Positions 47,865 to 58,713 of a stretch of DNA of 64,000 bases are shown piece after piece. The translations under genes and the position numbers were made by a program. Source of the DNA: Aphelenchoides besseyi (lineage: Eukaryota > Nematoda > Chromadorea > Rhabditida > Aphelenchoididae); NCBI GenBank assembly GCA_024699855.1, contig JAMPIQ010000001.1, positions 5,084,001-5,148,000 on the forward strand, written 5' to 3'. The notes beneath the pieces are model-generated. The model made no database searches. It saw nothing but the letters and a program-made list of their open reading frames with translations, and was not told where the DNA came from. Position 1 is the stretch's first letter. Every line of letters begins with the position of its first letter.

Positions 47865-50454
47865 GGTCCAAATTGCCAACAAAGTCAAATAAACTCGGTG
47901 GTCTTTCAAATTGTCGAGATTTGTTCGAAAACGGAAAAGCAACCTCTCGGCTAATTAATTCATCCACTTTTCGGAGGTCATTAATTCCGAACAATTTCTT
48001 TTGTTTATCAGGAATGAGTGGAATAACATCGAAAATAGTTCGCCGGTATTCACATTAACAAACAATCTGACCATCGCGTAGGAACAAAACGGCATCTCTT
48101 GGCTACTGAGCTTCTCAAGCAGCAAAATCTCAATATCCGTTCAAAAGAGCTGAAGTCAATGATGCGTCTGATCTCTTTGTTTGACGTAACAAAGCGAAGA
48201 TGAGTTTTGATGTTGTCAATCAAAAACATCCGCTTAGACTCCAAAGGCGAGAACATAGTCAAGAATCTCGCTAGCGAGTAGGCGCTGAAGATCGAGCTAC
48301 CACGAATGTTGCGCGTCGGATACCGGATCTTGAGCTCGTTAGATCATAAGCATCTCGTTTAGGCGTTAAGATCCAAAAGCTCAAATTCATCATAAAAACA
48401 GAATGCTTTCAACCGACAAAACATAAGCCACAATACTGCGCAGCTTTCGACGGCAAAAGCTCTCAATGATACTAATTGAGCCCACCGATCACCTACACAA
48501 TTGCAGGCCATTGCATTGAAAAGACGGAGGCGTGGGAGAGAAAAGACGGTGGATTAAAAGACCGAACATACTCGAGAAGAGACGTACGGTTTAATTGGAT
48601 GTTCCCGTTCGCTATTCGAATAAATGTCTCGACGTTTAAAACAATCAACGAAGCACAGGAATCAATTGTGTTGCTTTAAATTCGATCGCTCGAAATGTCA
48701 TTTGGGATTCGAGTTTGGAAACAAAAAACGACTGAACCGAACAAACACGATTCGGGAGGCAAAAGCACGACGTTTGCGCGTAATCGAATGAACGAGCAAT
48801 AAAACAAAAAAGCCAATGGACAATCAAAAAAGATTGTAGTCATAAAACGACGCGTAATTCTCGTATTTCGAACAAAAGACTCATCAATGGACAAAAGATA
48901 CGAAATCACTTGAACGTTTTTTATCAACACGCAAAAGCCGAGGAATTTGAAGAACGTTTCCCGTCAGTCAAAATCCCTCGCTAATCCCCCAAAGTCACCA
49001 CTTCATGTGCAAAGCAAACGTTTATCAGATCCTCGAAATACCCGTTGCAAATCATCAGCTGAAACCAAAACCTTCTGCCTTCGGATGCGACTCCGGTGCT
49101 AATGGGTCGTGACATTGAAACCCGCCGATGTTCTAAATTCGAAAATGGAGCGACAATTTGACGGCATTTGTCGCTGATAATCGGAAGTGTTTTTAATCGG
49201 ATCGCTTACAAGGAAGCCATCGAAGCGGCGGTTAATTGACACAAAAACTGGCAACCGTCCACCAACGTGCCAAAACTCACGGCAACAAAAAACCGGATGT
49301 TCCCGACATCTTTCGAATTCCGCGCATTTCAAGTCGAAAAAACACTTCCAACTGCTGAGATGTCTTCGAATTCCGTTGATTTTATCGTCCGCCAAAATCG
49401 CCACTTTACCGCATTTCGGAAATCGACGTGAACTCGCGAGAAAAGTAATTACTTCGTTTGGCACTCGGGATTGTTATCAAGCGAACAAGAAACGTCGTCT
49501 AATGACCCGTGGGAAACCACTTGGCAACCGATTCCCGACATTCTTACGAACAGCTTTCCGATGACCAACAGAAAACGTTGGACGCTTTCAAATGGCGCGC
49601 AATTGATCTGCACCTCCTCTCGCAAAAACCGCCCCGAACGTCGTTGATGGACGCGCGTCAAATTTGTCAGCTTTTTACCCACTGCGCATCTTGTCAGTTT
49701 GGAACAAAAGTGGACGCAAGAGCGTTTTTGTCACTTAACGCCAACGGTTTTTTGCTTCAAATGGCCGTTTTGCGAATTTGAAGTCCGCGACAGATGTCTT
49801 TTTTGGCTTCAAAAGATTTCTGGCTCATCTAATTGTGAAGCCAATGGCTCAGAAATTGACGTTCTTCCGGAAACACAAACAACAAGAAAATTGAACTCTA
49901 AAGTCGTGGAAACAAATGTCGAACATAAAACGAAGTAACGAGACATCGAAATTAGATTCTCAAGTTTCGAGCTCAATTTAACGGCAGCCGGCAATTGCCA
50001 CGAGATTGTTTATTGGGATTGTTGCTCTTGGTCGCCTTTACAAGCTCCGCAATCTTGCCGCTTCGGCCGAAGATGCAGCGGAATTGCGGTTAATGGATTT
50101 GCGCGGCTGTTCATCGAAATCGCGCGAAAGCCGTTGGGTTTGCTCGAAGGGACAGTTGGATTAGTTGTTGGGACTCGCCACAACGATCCAAACGGCCGAA
50201 TGTCAATAACCGCACACACGCACCGAAGTGTTTACAAGCAATTCGACAAAATCCAGACTTTGCTCTTGTATCGTCGTTTAATGAGCGGAAATCAACACGT
50301 CCACTGAACTGTTTTTTGCAGCAAATTAACAGCCCACTCGAAAAGAACAACCTTCTCACGAACAGAACGACTGTTTACTCGGATGAGTCGGTAAACATTC
50401 AAACAAACAAGCTCTCGGTCACAAGTTCAGTTTGCAGAATATGAGATGTGAATC
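47865..50454. other. Gene-free stretch left of the palindrome
   Basis: About 2.6 kb with many short open frames on both strands and none with a domain or splice support. The composition is moderately CG-containing (frequent CGAAA/TTTCG). It could be non-coding, old repeats, or regulatory. Confidence 0.4.
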
Positions 50455-50645
50455 ACTTGAGTAGTATATATGTACCAATTCTAGCTCATCACCCTCTTTC
50501 ACTTTTTTTTTGAGGATTAATGAGCAAAAGGCACAAAGTAGTCATCTTTTACGTTATTTCGATAATAAAGATCCACTCCAGGAACGAGCTCAAAATGAAT
50601 ATTATAAGTAAACAATTTCGACTCTCTTTCCTATTTCTCTAGACG

Positions 50646-51122
50646 TAGTTGACTGTCATTTATAAAGGAGAAAATTTGTGGATAACAATTGTAATCAGCC
50701 AAATGAAAACTGCTATTTGTTATAGCAAAAATGGGCTTTCAGAAGTTGATTACAAACTAGCATCTTTGTTTTCAACAATGATATTTTGGCAAAAATTTTA
50801 CCCGTATTTGAACTTGTACCCGCATTGGAATCGGCACATTACCAGCTGCGCCATGCGGGCACAATAATGGTGCCGTCTAGTTCGCTTATGAGGGGATGCC
50901 GTTCGGTGTATCCTTAACCTAAATCCTCTTTTGTTGAGTTTGACTTTCCAGCGGCGCGTTTGATCCACCGTGAGCTGGTTCATTACGCACGTACTATGAT
51001 AAACTCCCCAGCCGTGTGGCAAGTAAAAGTCGAGGTTCTGTAGTTCTTGATTCTTGAAAATCTTGAACTAAAAAGGCTTCAACGCGTTTTTTGGAAGAAT
51101 TTTTATAAATGACAGTCAACTA
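50646..51122 (+). repeat. 477-bp nested unit with terminal inverted repeats (left copy)
   Basis: Begins TAGTTGACTGTCATTTATAA and ends with the reverse complement. An inverted identical copy lies at 51762-52238. The interior carries a tRNA-like sequence on the minus strand. It may be a separate small transposable element, or part of the host foldback. Confidence 0.75.
50799..50861 (-). other. tRNA-like sequence (left copy)
   Basis: On the minus strand, TGGCGCAGCTGGTAATGTG resembles an A box with D arm, and AAGTTCAAATACGGG a B box. CCCG/CGGG ends could pair as an acceptor stem. The anticodon arm is shortened and the total is about 63 nt, so this is a tRNA-derived Pol III promoter rather than a tRNA. 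Confidence 0.5.
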
Positions 51123-51761
51123 CAGGGTGGGCCAAAATGAACTCACTAGTGGCAATCGCGATTAGCGTTCTTATTTTTGATTTTTTCTGGACAAACTGTA
51201 TATTTTCTGAATTCTCATGGTTGCCAAATTCAGATGAGCTTAAAATTAAAATTTTGAAATTTTCGGAAAATTTTGCTTTGGTCCCCCCTTGTGTCGCTTT
51301 TCGGGCAGCTTTCAATTTAAAGAAAAAACGTTTATTAACAAGAGAAAACTTACCAATCAACGAATCTCGACTTGTGCGCCTTCTCGATCAATGCACGTTT
51401 GAAGTCGACGAGCAAAGTTGCCGGCAATTCGTTCTCTCATCGGCTGATTTTGACGAATTTGATCCGCGGTTTCTTCGATAGCCGCTCGCAATTGGTCAGT
51501 CAGACGGACAACAACAATTGATGTTACTCTTGTTTCATTTCACATCAATTTGAGTCGATTTCTTTAAATTGAAAGCTGCCCGAAAAGCGACACAAGGGGG
51601 GACCAAAGCAAAATTTTCCGAAAATTTCAAAATTTTAATTTTAAGCTCATCTGAATTTGGCAACCATGAGAATTCAGAAAATATACAGTTTGTCCAGAAA
51701 AAATCAAAAATAAGAACGCTAATCGCGATTGCCACTAGTGAGTTCATTTTGGCCCACCCTG
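51123..51761. mobile_element. Non-autonomous mariner/Tc1-type element with 203-bp inverted arms
   Basis: The ends are CAGGGTGGGCCAAAATGAAC and its reverse complement, flanked by TA on both sides, as expected for Tc1/mariner insertion. Each arm is about 203 bp and virtually identical to the other. The 233-bp loop holds the 3' part of a transposase frame. Confidence 0.8.
51357..51525 (-). pseudogene. C-terminal fragment of a Tc1/mariner transposase
   Basis: The minus-strand frame reads LTDQLRAAIEETADQIRQN, then ERIAGNFARRLQTCIDREG, and stops at 51357-51359. This matches the terminal helices after the last catalytic acid in IS630/Tc1/mariner transposases (pattern R-I-xx-F-xRRLxxCIxxxG). The DDE catalytic core is gone, so it is not functional. 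An AATAAA follows shortly after the stop. Confidence 0.7.
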
Positions 51762-52238
51762 TAGTTGACTGTCATTTATAAAAATTCTTCCAAAAAACGC
51801 GTTGAAGCCTTTTTAGTTCAAGATTTTCAAGAATCAAGAACTACAGAACCTCGACTTTTACTTGCCACACGGCTGGGGAGTTTATCATAGTACGTGCGTA
51901 ATGAACCAGCTCACGGTGGATCAAACGCGCCGCTGGAAAGTCAAACTCAACAAAAGAGGATTTAGGTTAAGGATACACCGAACGGCATCCCCTCATAAGC
52001 GAACTAGACGGCACCATTATTGTGCCCGCATGGCGCAGCTGGTAATGTGCCGATTCCAATGCGGGTACAAGTTCAAATACGGGTAAAATTTTTGCCAAAA
52101 TATCATTGTTGAAAACAAAGATGCTAGTTTGTAATCAACTTCTGAAAGCCCATTTTTGCTATAACAAATAGCAGTTTTCATTTGGCTGATTACAATTGTT
52201 ATCCACAAATTTTCTCCTTTATAAATGACAGTCAACTA
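51762..52238 (-). repeat. 477-bp nested unit (right, inverted copy)
   Basis: Inverted copy of 50646-51122 with the same TAGTTGACTG ends. Equal length and near-identity with the left copy. Confidence 0.75.
52022..52085 (+). other. tRNA-like sequence (right copy)
   Basis: Mirror copy of the tRNA-like sequence at 50799-50861, here on the plus strand, with the same A-box and B-box-like parts. Confidence 0.5.
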
Positions 52239-52427
52239 CGTCTAGAGAAATAGGAAAGAGAGTCGAAATTGTTTACTTATAATATTCATTTTGAGCTCGT
52301 TCCTGGAGTGGATCTTTATTATCGAAATAACGTAAAAGATGACTACTTTGTGCCTTTTGCTCATTAATCCTCAAAAAAAGTGAAAGAGGGTGATGAGCTA
52401 GAATTGGTACATATATACTACTACTTG

Positions 52428-55400
52428 TGAGCGAATTCATTAAACCGTCGCAACGTCGAGAAAGTGGCTTCTGTTCCCATGATTTTAATAATCTCGTAAC
52501 TGCATTCGATCAACGAGCCTCAGGAAACCGATTCCCATGACACGCAACACGTTGAGAAACGCACTCTCCCGCGTCCATCTTCGCGTTTAGATCACGGATC
52601 GAGCGTAACAAATTGGCCACCATTTTGAAGAGAATGAAGCGTGGAAGTCGTAATAGAAACGCGCCAACAAATTTTTTCGCCGTCACAGCACGTGGTCTTT
52701 CGACTTCAAAACACGAAGAACTGCGCAATCCAAAACGTGGACCAAACTTGTTGAACAGCAGTTTTTCGAGAACAACTCCAACATAAGGTTCGGACTTTTT
52801 GTATAATTCGATTAGTTGGCACGTTCGCTCAGTTTTTGTTTATAAGATGCAGAGAATGGTACGAAATAACACGAGCATTACTGTCAATGAAACGTCCAAG
52901 TGTATTAGAAGATTGGCTTAATAACGTTAATGAAAACCTTCGAAGACATCAACGAGCTGCTTTGTAAAATGGAAACTTCTGAAAGGAAACGTTGCTGCCC
53001 AACGGCAAAGCTGATAATTATACGAATGCGAACCGACATCTCAATTGAAGCGAATCGCGTGTTGGCCGAGGGTAATTGGCAATTGGGAAACTTCGACCAC
53101 CGGTCGTCTTTCCGACACTTTCCACCCAAAAATATTTCACTCGAGAGCGTGTGGAGAGAAATCTAATGAAAATCCCGTGGTTTGCGTAACAAAACGGGAC
53201 ACGGATCGTTTGGGCAACGCACTTGACCAACGACGATCGTGATGGCAGCGCCAAAAACCCGATTACACGGAAACTTGAGTGTCTTCCGATTGGCCGTAGG
53301 CGGCGCTTTGCAGCCGTTGAGAATGCTAATTCGGAGCGTTAAGCGGATTCCCGAAAATGTCCAAACGAATTTCAATTGGCGCCGTGGACGTAAACGATCG
53401 TTTCGATGGTCACGCAAAAAACGCCCAACTTGACATCACAAGTTCGTTGGAACCGAAAATTCGGTTTCGATTCATTAGATCGAACGGAAATTGCAGCGCT
53501 TTTACGCGCAAAAGACCACGCAATCGGATGTGTTTTTTGAAGTGTTCCGTGGGCGCGTCCACATTTCGCAGCTTCGAGATTCACTCATGAAGAGATGCAG
53601 CGGATATGACGACGCGCACAAATGACCGAAATTGCGTACTTGAAGAAGGAGGAAAACCGACGGTCCATTTCGCCCAAATTTCGCCAATTAACCCACGTGT
53701 TCGTTTCACGTTTTTTGGAACGCGGAGCGAGGTCAGCGAAGTTGAAATCTCAAGTGACTTCACGGTCCTCCAGCGCGAATTGCCAATTCAAAGGTGCGAA
53801 ACGTTTGAGAACAAAACAAACAAGAGATTCCGAAGTCGAAATGATTGATTCCAACCTGTCCGCCTTCGATCAAACAAGTGGATGAAAATACGAAACAAAT
53901 AAAAACTGCTGATCAACAGACGCGAAAAAACAATCAAACTTCTGTTTTATTGCCAATCGAGCAGCTGACCGTGGAGCCACGGAATTTGGCCCCCCGAATT
54001 AAAGTGACAGCAATTAACCACAAGCTCCGATTCACTGAACATTCCCGCAACAATAAAGAGCGTTGTAATTGAGCACGTGGACGATTATTTTCGTCCAAGA
54101 AAACAAACAGATGATATCGAAGAATGCGGTCATAGAGGGGAGATAAGCGGAATAAAGCGCAGATCTCATGTCAAAACTGCGATTCATTTCGTACAACCAC
54201 TCAACTCTCGTGCTAATGATCCCCCAAGGACTTGACAGGTGGGCCAACTTCACACTCTCGCGTGTATAATTGTCGGTCATTCAACACACCGAACGTCGCA
54301 AGCTCTTCAGCCGCATAAATTAACGACTTTCGATGAACTTGAAAACAAACTTCCATAGAAGCGAACGGAAATCGATCGACTGACCACCCGCAGGATCGTC
54401 GTCGAGTTTTTTTGCGATGGGCAATCAACTTGAAAAACGACCGGTGGCTCAAAGTCGCTTATTGTCGCCGTTCAGCTTCCCGTGCGATTATGAAGACGCT
54501 CGAATGGTGCGATTGCGTGACGCGAATTTGCAACCACCGGATGACCATTTCGATTGTGCATTTTAAATTCTGCTCCAGACGTCCTGTGACATTTGGACTA
54601 CGAACGTTGAAGTTGGTGGAATTGAAAAGGAGGCAATTAGCGGACGATTATGATTATTTTTAGCCCAACACGCAACCCTACGGTCCATTGGGTTATACGA
54701 ACATGCAAGGAAGACTAATTGAAAGATACTGTTTTCGATGAAAGCACGTGAACAATAAACGAATTTGCAAAGAAAAGTGAAAGGAGTTTTTATTGACAAG
54801 TCGCGTCAATCCGATCATCCGAAATCTTCATCCGATTCGATTATTTTTTAGCGAATCGCCCCATTGACTTAACACCCCGACGTGTCCGCTGTTCATCTTT
54901 CTAATCGGGTTTTTTATTCGAACATCATCGCCCTCAAATGTTCGAAGGTTGTGGAATGCCGCTCGCCGACAAGTTCCGAACTTCAGAAGACGAATCAACA
55001 GTCGCGCGAAAGAAGGCCGTTCAGTTTTCGTTGTGGTCGTTCGCTTGCTCGATGTGAGGACAAATGTGATGAAAACAATTGAGCGCGTAAAAACGAATAA
55101 AACAGCCGTCTGAACTCGGTGTATCGACTGTGACGGAAAGCTAAAAGACCTCATTTAGCAGTTGAGTCACTGCACCAAATACGTGGTTTAACTTCGGGAA
55201 TGCGCAGAAGACTCATTTGTTCCGGTAAACTTCGGAGTAATTATCCGCTTTCGCTTTCCAATTGACGTAATCGACGAGCTTGAACGCGCATGAAAGTGAC
55301 TTGTAACTTAAATCAAAAAGAACGTAAACGTTCCAATCAAGCTCAGGAAGACTCAGTTTGCGAATATGAGAGTAAGTCAAAACATGACAACAAGTTTGCG

Positions 55401-55650
55401 AGCAACATTGTAGCAAAGAGCGTACGAAGATGCCCCACGGATTAATCTTCGAACTTCCAAAAGGTGGAAAGTTGAGAAAAAAGATCAATCATCTCGCGGC
55501 TGACAAAAACTTCTTCGACACCGTTGGACAATCAAGTGAAACAATCGAGAATGAGCGAACTGCCTTTGAACTCATATGATTGACAGTTAAGGGAGAAAGT
55601 GATGGGCGAGAATGTGAATTTGACTGCAGTTTACGTTTTCTAGCGGTCTA
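52428..55650. other. Gene-free stretch right of the palindrome
   Basis: About 3.2 kb with numerous 60-90-codon open frames on both strands, typical of chance in moderately CG-containing DNA. No splice-supported exon, tRNA or known domain was recognised. Confidence 0.4.
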
Positions 55651-56055
55651 TCGGAATGATGAATATAAACATTTCTGCTCAACATGACAAGACATTGCGA
55701 CAATCGAATTTGCCTATTGGACCTCAAGACTCTCGACCGGAAAGACTGTTCTGGTCGTTTGTTGGATCACGTAGAATGAATACAAGCAACAACGTGATTG
55801 CAATAGCGCGAAGAAAGTTGAGGGCACCAAATTTCGCCCTGTACTTTTATTCCGCTGACAGACTGTTGCGTATCGACGATTAACCTCAGCAAATACAGTC
55901 AGAGAAGTCGGATGATAGGCGGCAAAAGAAATGAGTGTAATGGTCGTGAAGCACTTGGCTTTTCAGTTGTCAGAGCCAACTACTCTTGATTTCCAAATCC
56001 TTTGAGCGGAATTTAGGTCTTGAACCAAAGCTTTCTTTTGCGTATGTTAACAACC

Positions 56056-56588
56056 ATGTTTGTTTCAAGAGATAACTTGGAAGATGCACCGTCTACCCGA
56101 GACATCCCAAGTTTGAATTGCCTTAAATCAGGCATACGGTGATACGAATTTGCTTTTGACGAGCAGCATGACATATACCGTATCTTAAAGAAGCAATCTG
56201 ACGATTACGCTTTCCTCTCTTTGTTTAGCGAACCTCTGGTGTCAGCAATTATTGTTCTGATTATCAATTTGACTAATTGCATTTTGTTCTATCGACTAAA
56301 ATCTCAGCATTGCAAAGGTAAGTGCGCTATTAAGAGAACATTTCAAGTTATCTTTAGATATTCTTCTTGCTCGCTTACAACGAATGATTGTGAGCTGTAC
56401 TGTAGCAATGTCACAAGTTGCGATAGACCTCAACCGGTTGGTGAAAACCCATTTAGTGGCTATACAGGCGTAAGTTCGGCAAGTGAATTTATAGTTTAAT
56501 GCTATTAAGGCAAAATAGTTGGAATAATTGGATAGTTCGCGTAAATGACATGAACTTCAGCAAACTAACAAGAGAATCGTTGCTCTAA
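56056..56588 (+). CDS. Small single-pass membrane orphan
   Basis: Four exons join in phase: 56056-56138, 56229-56317, 56358-56469 and 56510-56588. The product is about 120 residues: a polar N-terminus of 28 residues (MFVSRDNLEDAPSTRDIPS), a hydrophobic segment (LVSAIIVLIINLTNCILFY), then a basic helical part (DILLARLQRMIVSC) and a polar end. No single open frame covers it. Three consecutive canonical introns keeping one frame make chance unlikely. No family was recognised. Confidence 0.5.
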
Positions 56589-57021
56589 GATCCAAGTTTA
56601 CTTTCAATGATTCTCTACTTCATCTCTTTTTTGACGCAACCAACTTGTTTACTTTCCTCTAACGAGCAGTTCAGTGCGAACAATTTGATCTTTGAAACAA
56701 AATTCGATGAGTGTATTAGATTGTCCAGTCGAAACGAAGAATTTGTTTTCGAAGCGTAGGGATCAGTCGGTATCGTCAATTCAAGTCGAAACTTCCGGCT
56801 GGTGACTAAAAACGAGCAGAACCCGTTCAATTTGTTCAACTGCAAATTCTTCCAATGAATTCTGCTCATTTGTTATGCTTGACAAAGAGCAAGATGATCG
56901 AGTGCGAATGCTAACCTTTCAGTTGAACTATGCAGATGACCGTTCCCAACAAATCTCAAACAAAGCCTCCAATTCTATGTATAAAAATGAGCTGCGAATA
57001 ATGTAAACTGACTGAATAGCC

Positions 57022-57538
57022 ATGAAGTTGTTATTCGTTTTGATTCTTTTAGTGGTTTTAATCGCTGGCAAGTTCATCATCGAAGCTTCTCGATTCAGCG
57101 ATTTCTTTCAGTTTGTGCTGAGGCTTCAACGGCCCATGCTCACGGCAGTCACGTGAAAAAGAATCAACACAAAGGCAGCAAGTCGAGAGTAAGGAAACAC
57201 AACGGAACTCGTGGCGGTCTTCGGAAAAAACGCGGACGAGCATCAATTGATTCTTCGAATTCTTCAGATGAATATCCCGATGATAGTAATAACGAGGACG
57301 GTTGGTTTTCTTGGAGAATTAAATAATTACCGTTTTTAACCTTTAGACGAAGATGACGATGGAGAGGGGTAAATGACAGAGCAACTATTCATATACTCCT
57401 TTTAGATATCACTGCGACATTTTAGATTGGATTGAACGAAATTACCGTCGACATAACAGAAACAGAAACCGCGCTTCCCAACGTCGTTCTCGTGGAAACC
57501 GGTACAAAGGTTTTGGAAGTTGGTATTTTGGAAAGTAA
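57022..57538 (+). CDS. Small secreted basic protein
   Basis: The signal peptide MKLLFVLILLVVLIAVCAEA is completed across an intron with a GC donor (57068-57111, GCAAGT...TTTCAG). The mature part is His/Lys/Arg-rich (KKNQHKGSKSRVRKHNG, then RKKRGRASIDSSNSS). An acidic Asp/Glu stretch encoded over two further short introns follows, and it ends with RNYRRHNRNRNRASQRRSRG and a Gly-Trp tail. The product is about 125 residues with a few Cys, not an obvious disulfide knot. It could be a cuticle-bound, antimicrobial-like or matrix peptide; function unknown. Confidence 0.55.
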
Positions 57539-57661
57539 ACGGTCGATGTTTATCAACAATGAATGTTGAAGTATAATCCAAATTTTTATTGCGCACTTTT
57601 CCTGGACAATCAGATAAACACTAGAGATCAAATAACGTGTTTATTACTCTTTAAACAACAT

Positions 57662-58268
57662 TCACTCTTCGGTGACATTCTCTTCAAATTCGATAGCCGT
57701 CTCACAGTCGTCGTCGATAGTCGAGTAATCTGAACTAACCATTTTCTTTACTTTACATCCATCACTCACCATCGTAATCACTGAAATGCGAAATCACTTC
57801 CGACGTGTGATATGAATGCGCGCTAACTGAACTGTCACTGAGACTATCGGTTGGAATCGATGCGTAAGAGGTGACGGCAGAGATGAGATTGGCCAGCGAA
57901 TCGAAAGAACCACTGAACGTAATGTCACGCTCTTCGTCACTGTTCTGAGTCGGATCGCTGCTCGTGAAGTCCGTGTTGCTCCAATCCTCCTTCACATCCG
58001 ATGGATCCAAGGAATTTGAGCTGAACGAGTGAGCTGAAAAGCTGAGATTTAAAGATCATCTCGATACTAATTCACCAGTTGAGTAATCGCCTGTCGACTT
58101 CAGACTCTCGATCAACGATGTTGGAATGCTCACTGTATCTGCAATCGACTGTTGAAGGAATGAACTTGAGTGCACTTACCGGACGAGTCGCTGTCCATGT
58201 TGCGATCAACTGCAACGTGAACGTTCATTGGAACAAAGAAACAACTCACCGAATTTCAACTCTTCCAT
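57662..58268 (-). CDS. Acidic Ser-rich orphan protein
   Basis: Five exons in phase from the ATG at 58268: MEELKFVDRNMDSDSSDTVS, then STAHSFSSNSLDPSDVKED, FSGSFDSLANLISAVTSYAS, HTSEVISHFSDYDGDYST, ending EFEENVTEE. The product is about 140 residues, rich in Ser and Asp with casein-kinase-2-like sites (SDEERD). No domain and no membrane segment. It is convergent with the secreted-protein gene. Confidence 0.5.
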
Positions 58269-58713
58269 TGCAATTGAAGTGACTGATTGATACTGAAACG
58301 CACAATTGAAATGCAAGCAAACTGCGAAAATTTGACATCTGGATTAACAAGCAAACGTCAACAATTATCGATCTAACTGCTCGTCAGATACGTGTACAAG
58401 AAGCTGCGATTTAGCTGCGTAAACGCGACAAATTGAACGAGCAACAGGTCGGAGACTCACAAGCACCTGGAAGAGGCTTTTCAGGTCGATCATGTTCGTC
58501 AAGAGTTGTGGAATGAGATTCGTGCGGATCAGTCGGACACAATTCCGCTGATCAACTTGCAATGTTCGGTTTTGGGGGCATCAAAGACGCCAAATCGTAC
58601 GTGATTGGGTTTCTGGGAATCAAATCTATCGGAAGATTGCGATCATTTGCGTTTATTCTCGAGCTATTGAGTAAATGGGAAAATGTAGATTATGTGGTAG
58701 TTACAGTTAAAAG

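Larger units (their letters stand above)
50460..52422. mobile_element. 1,963-bp foldback (palindromic) element with 5-bp target duplication
   Basis: The ends are AGTAGTATATATGTACC at 50460 and its exact reverse complement finishing at 52422. ACTTG at 50455-50459 and 52423-52427 flanks it as a target duplication. The left half is mirrored almost perfectly by the right half: outer arms of about 185 bp, then 477-bp inner units in inverted orientation, then the arms of a central mariner-type element. Only the 233-bp central loop and a T/A homopolymer length differ. Arms this similar imply recent formation or continued conversion. Confidence 0.9.

Noticed and set aside
51137..51481. 114-codon plus-strand open frame through the mariner loop
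   Set aside because: It is antisense to the transposase tail and starts inside the inverted end; chance opening.
50649..52235. Pairs of identical 70-85-codon open frames in the two palindrome arms
   Set aside because: They fall on the transposable-element layers, one overlaps the tRNA-like sequence, and none shows protein character.
55656..55883. 75-codon plus-strand open frame preceded by an acceptor-like TTTTCTAG
   Set aside because: No partner exon and no recognisable protein feature.
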